Below, in pieces: positions 1-6,900 of a stretch of 7,360 nucleotides of DNA. Location: the NCBI GenBank assembly GCA_934446135.1, contig CAKSDT010000088.1, forward strand, positions 1 through 7,360, in the 5' to 3' direction. The stretch's first letter is position 1. The number at the start of each line of letters is the position of its first letter. The notes beneath the pieces are model-generated. The model had not been told where the DNA came from and made no database searches. It saw only the letters and a program-made list of their open reading frames with translations. The position numbers and the translations under genes were made by a program. Origin of the DNA: an uncultured Clostridia bacterium. GTDB lineage: Bacteria > Bacillota > Clostridia > RGIG6154.

Positions 1-2
1 CT

Positions 3-85
3 TTAAACAAACTTCACCGCTCGATGTACCACCAGTACACCTTCGGGTTCAGTTTGTTTAATCAGAACCAAATTTCCTAAGCCTC
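3..85 (-). repeat. Structured repeat, copy C (minus strand, at left edge)
   Basis: Read on the minus strand, this copy has the order seen in the two plus-strand copies: GGAAATTTGGTTCTGA, then an 11-nt stem arm, GAACCCGAA, an inner hairpin, GAGCGGTGA and the second stem arm. The closing stem is TTAAACAAACT with AGTTTGTTTAA (plus coordinates 51-61 and 3-13), perfect over 11 bp. The inner hairpin is GGTGTAC/GTACATC (plus 35-41 and 23-29); it pairs fully only on the minus strand, where one pair is G-U, whereas on the plus strand that position is A-C. It is the most compact copy, with no inserted hairpin. The GCC/GGC mini-hairpin seen upstream in the other copies is degraded here. The element may extend a few bases past the window edge. 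No coding potential is evident. Confidence 0.7.
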
Positions 86-102
86 TGTCTGTGCGAACCC
101 GC

Positions 103-148
103 TTTCTGCCGAACTGCGGTGATGACCTATTTCTGCCAAACTGCAGTG
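103..148. repeat. Short direct repeat, two 19-nt units
   Basis: TTTCTGCCGAACTGCGGTG at 103-121 recurs as TTTCTGCCAAACTGCAGTG at 130-148, with two differences and a 27-nt period. It lies between repeat copies C and A and belongs to neither. No function is recognised; it may be debris of an older duplication. Confidence 0.6.
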
Positions 149-177
149 CAAACCAAATCGAGCCAAAGCCAATCCGA

Positions 178-380
178 GCCGAAAGGCGAAGTGAATTGGA
201 GTCTGAACGGACAAACTGAACCCGTAGGGGGTACCCGAAAGCGTACTCCTACAGGGTCTCCCAAAAGTCAATTGACTTTTGGGAAAAAGGAGGAACAGCG
301 GAGCATTTGAGCCGTGCTTTTTAAAGTGCGGCGGTACGGCGTACGCTTGTTCCGACGCTCGAGAGGTGAAGTTTGTTCGT
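178..380 (+). repeat. Structured repeat, copy A (plus strand, with an insert)
   Basis: This copy starts with GCC-GAAA-GGC (178-187, a three-pair hairpin with a GNRA-type loop) followed by GAAG. The closing stem is ACGGACAAACT (207-217) with AGTTTGTTCGT (370-380): 11 bp with one G-U pair that is valid only on the plus strand. Inside are GAACCCG after the first arm and GAGAGGTGA before the second, as in the other copies. The inner stem AGCGTAC (240-246)/GTACGCT (341-347) is kept, but its loop holds 94 nt instead of 4-5. That insert includes a perfect 26-nt palindrome (259-284) and a 7-bp hairpin, 311-317 with 334-340. Competing folds exist, for example GTAGG (224-228) with CCTAC (248-252), and GGAACA with TGTTCC. 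The short open frames here lack ribosome binding sites and follow the repeat, so they are not called as genes. Confidence 0.7.
259..284. repeat. Perfect 26-nt palindrome inside copy A
   Basis: TCCCAAAAGTCAA (259-271) is followed directly by its exact reverse complement TTGACTTTTGGGA (272-284). Neither strand has a T run after the stem, so it is not a convincing terminator. It sits in the enlarged loop of copy A and is missing from copies B and C. It could be a small nested insertion or a copy-specific RNA hairpin. Confidence 0.75.
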
Positions 381-400
381 AACTTTGCAAATAATATAAA

Positions 401-426
401 AGTAATCCGCAGAACTGCGGATTACT
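401..426. terminator. Strong hairpin after copy A, possible weak terminator
   Basis: AGTAATCCGCA (401-411) pairs with TGCGGATTACT (416-426) around a GAAC loop, giving 11 perfect base pairs. The bases after it on the plus strand are A/T-rich but include only a short T run (ACTTTAAATAATT); on the minus strand it is followed by TTTATATTATT. It may act weakly in both directions. It begins 20 nt beyond the closing stem of copy A, so it could belong to that element rather than to an ordinary gene end. Confidence 0.5.
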
Positions 427-519
427 ACTTTAAATAATTAGTTATATTATTTTTCTTAACTTATACCTTGCTCAATCTTTTAAATAACCTTTGCAAAGTG
501 TTCAGGCTTCAATTAACGA

Positions 520-630
520 GCCGCAAAGGCGAAGGAAATTTGGTTCTGACTGTTCAAATCGAACCAAAGCCCTTGGCTTTGGGGAACCCGAAAGCGTACT
601 GTGGTACGCTGAGAGGTGAGATTTGGACAG
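520..630 (+). repeat. Structured repeat, copy B (plus strand)
   Basis: Order of parts: GCC-GCAAA-GGC (520-530), GAAGGAAATTTGGTTCTGA, closing-stem arm CTGTTCAAATC (550-560), an extra hairpin CCAAAGCC/GGCTTTGG (564-571 and 575-582), GAACCCGAA (584-592), inner stem AGCGTAC/GTACGCT (593-599 and 604-610) with a TGTG loop, GAGAGGTGA (611-619), and the second arm GATTTGGACAG (620-630). The closing stem is 11 bp with one U-G pair that is valid only on the plus strand. Its sequence differs from those of copies A and C at several paired positions. An alternative 8-bp stem, TTTGGTTC (539-546) with GAACCAAA (561-568), would trap the first closing arm in its loop. The 65-codon open frame running through it has no ribosome binding site. 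Confidence 0.7.
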
Positions 631-651
631 AGTTTAATGGCATTATATCAA

Positions 652-680
652 AAAACACCGCTTAAGTTAAGCGGTGTTTT
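652..680 (-). terminator. Bidirectional intrinsic terminator, end of the TetR-family gene
   Basis: AAAACACCGCTTAA (652-665) and TTAAGCGGTGTTTT (667-680) form a nearly perfect stem whose tip will open to a small loop. Read on the minus strand, the stem ends in a run of six T (complement of 650-655), placing a good intrinsic terminator about 68 bp after the stop codon of the TetR-family gene. The plus-strand reading also ends in four T, so transcription through repeat copy B would stop here too. It begins 21 nt after copy B. Confidence 0.8.
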
Positions 681-747
681 ACATATAGTTTATTTTACAA
701 TTAAGCCTTGCCATTAAACGGTCAGGAGCATAATTTACAAGCCGCCC

Positions 748-1308
748 TCAGGCAGTCATGATTAGGGTGTCCAAATACCTTAAAAGTCTCTCCTTTGTAA
801 CCCCCTCAGGGTCCTCAAGCCAACATTCTATAAGACTTATGCAGGCCCCGGCATAGAATTTGGCGGCAAAGTTTGGCGGAACCGGCATTTCCACACCGTT
901 TTCCTGACACTTTTTAAGTTTCTTTTCAATGTTTTCAGAAAGGGCGGACTTAAGCTGCGTTATAAAAGAGTCTTCCTGATTTTTCTTAAGCACGGCTTTC
1001 ATCACATCTTTTTTTCCAAACACCATATCGGTAATGCTTTCTGCAACCGACATATAATAGTCCTTGTACCCCTCTTTGGTGTTTGATGTGACGCAGGATT
1101 TGTCAAACGGGTCCTGAAGCGGTTTCAAAATATAGCGTAATAAGTCATACTTGTCCGTAAAATGTGCATAAAATGTTGCACGGTGAATCATAGCACGGTC
1201 GCAGATGTCAACAACGCTTATTTTTTCAAACGGCTTTTCTTTCATAAGGTCCATCAAAGACTCCGATAAAAGTTTGTAAGTTCTCTTAACCCTTAAATCT
1301 TCTTTCAT
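748..1308 (-). CDS. TetR/AcrR-family transcriptional regulator
   Basis: A one-domain DNA-binding repressor of about 186 residues, the normal size for the family. I start it at the ATG whose first base is 1308 (protein MKEDLRVKRTYK), because GGAAAAGAG lies 9 nt upstream; an in-frame TTG at 1332 would add eight residues but has no ribosome binding site. The N-terminal helix-turn-helix is clear (residues about 30-57: ISVVDICDRAMIHRATFYAH, then FTDKYDLL), with the RATFYxHF signature typical of TetR recognition helices. The helical remainder is the ligand and dimer domain; its end (FAAKFYAGACISLIECWLED) resembles the C-terminal domain of Firmicute regulators of the YhgD/DhaS type. It is transcribed away from the MMPL transporter gene from a shared control region, and most likely represses that operon and perhaps itself. 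The ligand cannot be read from the sequence. The gene ends in a good terminator. Confidence 0.9.
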   Translation of the reverse strand: MKEDLRVKRTYKLLSESLMDLMKEKPFEKISVVDICDRAMIHRATFYAHFTDKYDLLRYILKPLQDPFDKSCVTSNTKEGYKDYYMSVAESITDMVFGKKDVMKAVLKKNQEDSFITQLKSALSENIEKKLKKCQENGVEMPVPPNFAAKFYAGACISLIECWLEDPEGVTKERLLRYLDTLIMTA

Positions 1309-1378
1309 AAAAAACAACTCTTTTCCATACAAAAATAGAATAATTGTCTGTTACTTGACACATATTTATTTTTGTATG

Positions 1379-1407
1379 TTGTATTTTTCATATACTCATT
1401 TTATAAT
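1379..1407 (+). promoter_or_regulatory. Sigma-A type promoter of the transporter operon
   Basis: A -35 element TTGTAT (1379-1384) and a consensus -10 TATAAT (1402-1407) are separated by 17 bp in A/T-rich DNA. Transcription would begin near 1414, leaving a leader of about 58 nt before the TTG start. The -10 overlaps that of the opposing promoter by two bases. Confidence 0.65.
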
Positions 1408-1426
1408 ATAAAAAAACATTTGTCAA
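1398..1426 (-). promoter_or_regulatory. Sigma-A type promoter of the TetR-family gene
   Basis: On the minus strand, a consensus -35 TTGACA (complement of 1421-1426) is followed after 17 bp by TAAAAT (complement of 1398-1403). The start would be near 1391, about 83 nt before the ATG. It overlaps and faces the transporter promoter. Confidence 0.65.
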
Positions 1427-1456
1427 GTAAAATATACACATGTCGGTTATTTGGGT

Positions 1457-1465
1457 AAAGGAGGT
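1457..1465 (+). promoter_or_regulatory. Ribosome binding site that fixes the transporter start
   Basis: AAAGGAGGT is a near-perfect match to the 16S anti-Shine-Dalgarno. It lies 6 nt before TTG at 1472. This favours that TTG over the upstream in-frame TTG at 1451 (which would put the site inside the gene) and over the ATG at 1505, which has no comparable site. Confidence 0.85.
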
Positions 1466-1471
1466 CATTTT

Positions 1472-3946
1472 TTGAAAGAGGAGCAAGAGAATAAAGTGCC
1501 GTTTATGGAAAAAATGGCGGCTTTTATTGTTGAGAAAAGAAATCTTTTTATATTTTTACATATAGCACTTTTTATATTCTCGCTTGTTTCGTCAAATTGG
1601 GTAAAAGTATGTAATGATATAACAGAATACTTGCCCGATAATTCAAAAACCAAAACAAGTCTGTCGGTTATGGAAAATTTCAAGACATACTCATCGGCAA
1701 GAATTATGGTGATGAATATAAATTATGATGAGGCAGAGGAGATTGAAGAAAAATTAAAGGAAGTGCCTTGTGTTAACAATGTCACATTTGACGATACCGA
1801 AGACCATTATAAGGACGCTGCGGCTCTTTTTGATGTATCTGTAAATACGACAGACGATGAACCCGAAAAGACAGAAAAAAACCTTGACGAAGTTGAAAAA
1901 GCAGTGTCGGGGTATGATTATTATATAGACCGCAGTTATGAGGATACTTCAAAAGAACTTGATAATGAGATGAACACCGTTTTGGTGGTTGCGGCAGTTA
2001 TAATTCTCTTGGTGCTCACTTTAACATCGGGTGCATATATGGAAGTTCCGGCACTTTTAATCACATTTATCGCGGCTGCAATATTAAATAAAGGAACAAA
2101 CTACCTTTGCGGAGAAATTTCGTTCGTTTCTAATTCCGTAACGGTTGTTTTGCAGTTGGCACTTTCGATTGACTATGCAATAATGCTTATTCATAGGTAT
2201 AATGAAGAGCGTGCCGAAAATGATGTTGAAAATGCCGTAATAAAAGCCCTCGCAAAATCAATTCCTTCTATTTCCGCAAGTTCGCTTACAACTGTTTCGG
2301 GTCTTGCGGCACTTATGTTTATGCAGTTTAAAATAGGTTTTGATATGGGTCTTGTTCTTATTAAGGCAATTATATTAAGCCTTGTTTCGGTGTTTACTCT
2401 GATGCCCTGCGTTCTTATTTTCCTCGGTAAATATATAGATAAAACCCATCATAAAAGTTTCGTTCCCAAAGTTTCATTTTTGGGTAAACTTGCAAATAAA
2501 TGCAAAAAAATCGTTCCGCCGATATTTATTGTAATTTTGATTGCAGCATACTTTGTTTCTTCAAAGTGCAATTACGCATACGGAACAACAACGCTTGAAA
2601 CTTCAAAGAAAAACGAAAGCACAATTGCCACAGAGACAATAAACGCCGAGTTCGGCGAATCAAACCCTACGGCTGTTATGGTGCCCTCGGGCAATTATGA
2701 TAAGGAAAAGAAATTAATAAGAGAACTTGAAAATATGCCCGAAGTCAAATCCGTTATGGGTATTGCAAATATCGAGGCAAAAGACGGTTACTGCCTCGGC
2801 GACAGCGTAACTCCCAGACAGTTTTCCGAACTTGCCGGAATTGAAATAGAACAGGCAAAACTTCTTTATTCCCTTTACGCCGTTGAAGAAAGCGATTACG
2901 GTAAGGTAATAGGAAGCCTTGAAGACTATAAAATTCCGCTTATTGATATTTTCTCTTATGTGTATGATATGAAAACAGAAGGTATAGTTAAACTTGATGA
3001 TGAACTTTCAGATTCGCTTGACGATTTAAACAGTCAACTTTCTGTTGCAAAAGACCAGTTGAAATCCGAAAAGTATTCCAGAATACTGATTTATATGAAT
3101 CTTCCCGAAGAGGGCAAAGAAACATTTGCTTTTATGGAAAAACTTCAGGATACACTCACAAAATACTATAAAGAAAATTATATGGCAGGAAACTCAACAA
3201 GCGATTACGATTTGGCAGAATCTTTTAAAAGAGATAATCTTTTAACAGGCGTGCTCTCAATAGTTTTCGTTCTTATAGTCCTGTTTTTCACATTCAACAG
3301 TGCAGGTATTCCGCTTCTTTTGATACTTGTAATACAGGGAAGTATATGGATAAACTTCTCAGCACCCGTAATGAGCGGAACAAATATATATTTCCTAAGT
3401 TACCTCATCGTAAGTTCGATTCAGATGGGTGCAAACATAGACTACGCAATAGTAATTTCCGAAAGGTATGTTCAGCTTAAAAAGGAAATGCCTTTAAAAG
3501 ACGCAATGGTTAAAACAATAGAACTTGCATTCCCCACAATTTTAACTTCGGGAAGTATTCTTGCAAGTGCGGGATTTTTGATAGGCAGACTTTCAACAAA
3601 CCCCATAATTGCGTCAATCGGCGTGTGCCTTTGCCGCGGGACTTTGATTTCAATATTCCTGGTACTCTGCGTTCTTCCCGCAATTTTAATGCTGGGCGAC
3701 TTTATAATTGAAAGAACAAGTTTCACAATAAAACGCCCCGAAAATATTTCGTCGGGAACGGGAATATATATGTTAAACGGCAGAGTCAGAGGTTATGTAA
3801 ACGGTATTATAGACGCCGATATAAAAGGTGTGGTAAGAGGCGATATTAAAGCACAGGTTAATATTAATAATATTAAAGAACAAACCGATACGGGGCAACA
3901 AAACCTCTTGGAAGAAGGGGAGGGGGATAAAACAGATGAAGATTAA
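1472..3946 (+). CDS. RND superfamily transporter, MMPL family
   Basis: An 824-residue proton-driven exporter of lipids, amphiphiles or drugs in the cytoplasmic membrane. It shows the two-fold RND plan: TM1 (about residues 24-43), an outer loop of about 125 residues, TM2-TM6 (170-318), TM7 (348-364), a second outer domain of about 225 residues, and TM8-TM12 (590-745). Each half has the proton-relay motif IDYA in TM4 and TM10 (D234-Y235 in LALSIDYAIMLIHRY, D657-Y658 in GANIDYAIVISERY), the pair known to be essential in MmpL3-type proteins, so it should be active. After TM12 comes a cytosolic tail with seven x-(G/A)-x-(V/I) tetrads (NGRV RGYV NGII DADI KGVV RGDI KAQV, residues 769-796), then an acidic end (EEGEGDKTDED). 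The start is TTG at 1472, set by AAAGGAGGT. It is first in an operon, divergent from the TetR-family gene and overlapping the next gene by 11 nt. The substrate is unknown; YdfJ/YdgH of Bacillus are in the same broad family. Confidence 0.9.
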   Translation: MKEEQENKVPFMEKMAAFIVEKRNLFIFLHIALFIFSLVSSNWVKVCNDITEYLPDNSKTKTSLSVMENFKTYSSARIMVMNINYDEAEEIEEKLKEVPCVNNVTFDDTEDHYKDAAALFDVSVNTTDDEPEKTEKNLDEVEKAVSGYDYYIDRSYEDTSKELDNEMNTVLVVAAVIILLVLTLTSGAYMEVPALLITFIAAAILNKGTNYLCGEISFVSNSVTVVLQLALSIDYAIMLIHRYNEERAENDVENAVIKALAKSIPSISASSLTTVSGLAALMFMQFKIGFDMGLVLIKAIILSLVSVFTLMPCVLIFLGKYIDKTHHKSFVPKVSFLGKLANKCKKIVPPIFIVILIAAYFVSSKCNYAYGTTTLETSKKNESTIATETINAEFGESNPTAVMVPSGNYDKEKKLIRELENMPEVKSVMGIANIEAKDGYCLGDSVTPRQFSELAGIEIEQAKLLYSLYAVEESDYGKVIGSLEDYKIPLIDIFSYVYDMKTEGIVKLDDELSDSLDDLNSQLSVAKDQLKSEKYSRILIYMNLPEEGKETFAFMEKLQDTLTKYYKENYMAGNSTSDYDLAESFKRDNLLTGVLSIVFVLIVLFFTFNSAGIPLLLILVIQGSIWINFSAPVMSGTNIYFLSYLIVSSIQMGANIDYAIVISERYVQLKKEMPLKDAMVKTIELAFPTILTSGSILASAGFLIGRLSTNPIIASIGVCLCRGTLISIFLVLCVLPAILMLGDFIIERTSFTIKRPENISSGTGIYMLNGRVRGYVNGIIDADIKGVVRGDIKAQVNINNIKEQTDTGQQNLLEEGEGDKTDED
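3776..3859 (+). other. Tetrad-repeat tail of the transporter (domain)
   Basis: This stretch encodes seven consecutive four-residue units with glycine or alanine at position 2 and valine or isoleucine at position 4. Such spacing suits short strands of a beta-helix, and the G-x-V-x-G-D-I wording recalls bactofilins. After 12 membrane spans the tail should be in the cytosol. The unit count is read directly; the fold is inferred. Confidence 0.55.
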
Positions 3947-6900
3947 AAACAGAGTAATTTGTATTTTTATTTCGGCTTTGATTGCGTTTTTGCCCATTAC
4001 CCCTGTTTTCGCCGCACAGAAAACAATAACTCTTTCAAACGCAAAAGATGTTCTTAAACTGTCAAATAAATTTAAAAGCGATACTTATTCTGAAAATATA
4101 GTTGTCGAACTTAAAAGGGATATCGACCTTTCGGATACTAAATTTTCACCAATCCCTTATTTTAACGGAACATTTAACGGAAACGGCCATAAAATAACGG
4201 GTTATAAAATCGAAAAGGATATGTCTTACTGCGGATTTTTCAGATATATAGGAGAAAAAGGAACAGTAAACGATACAAATTTTGAAGGCAGCGTTACCCC
4301 CGGCGGCACAAGGGAGTATGTCGGCGGAATTGCCGGCCAAAATATGGGCAGAATCAAAAACTGCACATTCAAAGGCACCGTTTCGGGTCAAAAATATACC
4401 GGCGGAATAACGGGTGCAAACACTAAAACCGGCAAAATTGAGGATTCAACTTCCGAAGGCACAGTAAAAGGACTTAATTTTACGGGCGGAATTGCCGGCC
4501 ATAATATGGGGAGTATAGTAAATTGCTCAAATAAGGGAGCGGTAAATATAACTCCCGAGATAAGGGATAATAATGCCGCCGATACTATCAGGACCGATTT
4601 GAAAGAAGAAGATTTTGAAAAAACAGAACTTTTAAATGTAAGTACAGATACAGGCGGAATTGCCGGCTACTCCAAGGGCATTATTCTGTCTTGCGTAAAT
4701 TACTCTAAAATAGGTTATGAACATATAGGCTATAATACAGGCGGAATTGCCGGCCGTCAGGCAGGTTATATCTCAGACTGTGCCAATTACGGAATTATTT
4801 ACGGCAGAAAAGATGTCGGCGGTATCGCGGGTCAGAGCGAACCTTTCGTAATTTTGGAGTACGGCGACGATTATGTCGAGGCTATTAAAAATGCCCTGAA
4901 CGGAATAACCGATGTTTTAACCAAAAACCGTGACAGTAAGGAAATTTCCGACGCACTTGATAAAATATCCGAAAGAACAAACAGTATTACGGATAAAAGC
5001 CGTGATATCTCGGACGATGCCCAAAAGTACGGCAAGGATATGACAAAAACAATAAATGAACTGTCGGACAGAATGTATTCTGCACTCGATAATTCCGATG
5101 CAGCAATAAAAAATCTTGAAAAAATGTCAAAAGGCTTTTCAGACGGTTTTGACGACCTCGAAAAGTTCTCAAACTCAATGGAAAATATTGCAGACGGACT
5201 AAAAGACGCAGCCTCAAAAGGTTCGGAGGCATTTTACTACTTTGAAAAAGCCGGAAACTGCTTTGAAGAGGCAGGCGATAAACTTAAAAATCCTAATTTC
5301 GATACAGGCGTTTCAAAAATAAAAGAGGGTATAAATACGCTTAAAAACGCACTCTCTAAAAAGACTTCGGTGGCGGACGGTGCACAGGAAACTTTAGAGG
5401 GCGTAAATATCTTAAAGAAAAATATTTCCGATTTGGGAACGGCTCTTTCTTTGCTTAACGACGGCTTTAAAAATCTCGAAAAAGCAGGAAAACCCCAGTA
5501 TACCCCCAAAGGCCTTTCGGATTTAATAACTAATATAGATGATTTAAAAAGCGGACTTTCTCTTATCGCAGACGGTCTTAAAGTCCTGTCGGACGGATTT
5601 GATATAAATAATTTAAGGTCGTCTTTAACATTGGTTTCAAGCGGCTTTAAAAACATAACCAAAGGCTTCAGATATATGGATAAGAGCCTCGGAAAACTTT
5701 CTGCAGTCCTGGGAAATAAGGGAACATTCCAAACCCTTTCGGATGCTTTGAGCGACTTTAAATCCGCAATGGATTACGCAAGACAGTCGGCAGACTCTCT
5801 GTCTTCTGCGGTTGATAAATTAAAGGGCGATAAAAAACTTTCCGCCCCTGAAATAAGCGACGCATTTTCCGATAAAGTCAGCAGCCTCTTTGATGATATA
5901 TCGGGTCTAAACGGCGACTTTAACCAATTAAGAGACGGTATAAAAAGCGAAAAAAATGAAATTTCCGATAGCCTTTATGAGGTAGGAATGAGACTTTCCG
6001 ACCTTTCGGCAGCACTGGGAAATTCTTATGAAAATGCTTCAAAACTCGGAGATAATATTTTTGTGGACGATTCCGAAAATTATAACTCCCCCGACGGCAA
6101 AACAGAAAAATGCCGTAACTACGGTAAAATAAACGGCGATGTAAATACCGGCGGTATAACAGGTTCAATGGCGATAGAATATGACTTTGACCCTGAAGAC
6201 GATGTGACAAAAAGCGGAGCCGAAAACTTGAAATTTACCTATAAAACAAAGGCGGTTTTGCTTTCCTGCGAAAACTACGGAACAGTTTCGGGTAAAAATG
6301 ATTATACAGGCGGAATTACCGGTAAAATGGATTTGGGAAGCGTTGTTTCCTGTAAAGGAAGCGGTGCCGTTTCGTCAGAAAGCGGAGATTATGTCGGCGG
6401 AATTGCCGGATATTCTTCTGCATTTATCAAAAATTCTTTGTCAAAGTGCAGTATTTTGGGAAATAACTACACCGGCGGTGTAACAGGCGAAGGAAATGTC
6501 GTTGAAAACTGCTTTGTAATTTCTGATATCAAGGAAGGAAACGAGTTTACAGGCTCGGTTTCGGGAAGAGATAAAAATAATTCGGTTAAAAACTGCTATT
6601 ATGTCGATTCTCCTTACGGCGGAATTGACGGAATAGACTATAAAGGCGTTGCAGAAAAAACAGACTTTAAAAATCTTGAAGAATTTTCCGAAAAACAGTT
6701 CGGCGAAGAAGTAACATTCACTTTGACATATGTTGCCGACGGCAGAGAAATAAAGAAAATCAACTTCGATTATAAAGAGCCTATTTCCGAAAAAGAAATT
6801 CCCGAAATCCCCGAAAAAGACGGATATTACGGCGTTTGGGACGATTTTGACTATAGTTGCCCCAAATTCGACGCTTCAATAAACGCAGAATATTTCAAAA

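Larger units (their letters stand above)
1351..1430. promoter_or_regulatory. 13-bp inverted repeat, candidate operator pair
   Basis: TTACTTGACACAT at 1351-1363 and, on the opposite strand, TTACTTGACAAAT at 1430-1418 match at 12 of 13 positions, including a perfect 10-bp core. They flank both promoters of the divergent region. The right copy contains the -35 hexamer of the tetR-family promoter and lies just downstream of the expected start of the transporter mRNA; the left copy lies in the early transcribed region of the tetR-family gene. A regulator bound to both could block both transcripts. Part of the match is a -35 consensus, TTGACA, so promoter similarity alone could explain some of it. 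Confidence 0.5.

Noticed and set aside
77..271. 64-codon open frame on the minus strand
   Set aside because: It spans the junction of two repeat copies, has no ribosome binding site, and resembles no known protein.
259..284. Palindrome as an intrinsic terminator
   Set aside because: Neither strand has a T run after the stem.
119..310. 63-codon open frame on the plus strand
   Set aside because: No ribosome binding site and no hydrophobic or domain pattern. Its shared wording (QTEP) with the frame at 468-665 arises because both cross the same structured repeat.
603..626. Hammerhead-like wording (CTGAGAG with a nearby CCGAAAG)
   Set aside because: The hammerhead core needs CUGANGA and GAAA in set positions between three stems; here the second G is missing and the stems do not fit.
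3..630. CRISPR array or insertion sequence
   Set aside because: Copies are few, in both orientations, of differing length and unevenly spaced, with no spacer pattern, transposase or terminal inverted repeats of a known type.
468..665. 65-codon open frame on the plus strand
   Set aside because: It runs through repeat copy B and into the terminator stem, with no ribosome binding site; the reading frame is a by-product of the repeat.
1309..1332. TTG at 1332 as start of the TetR-family gene
   Set aside because: No Shine-Dalgarno upstream, and the ATG at 1308 fits the usual family N-terminus.
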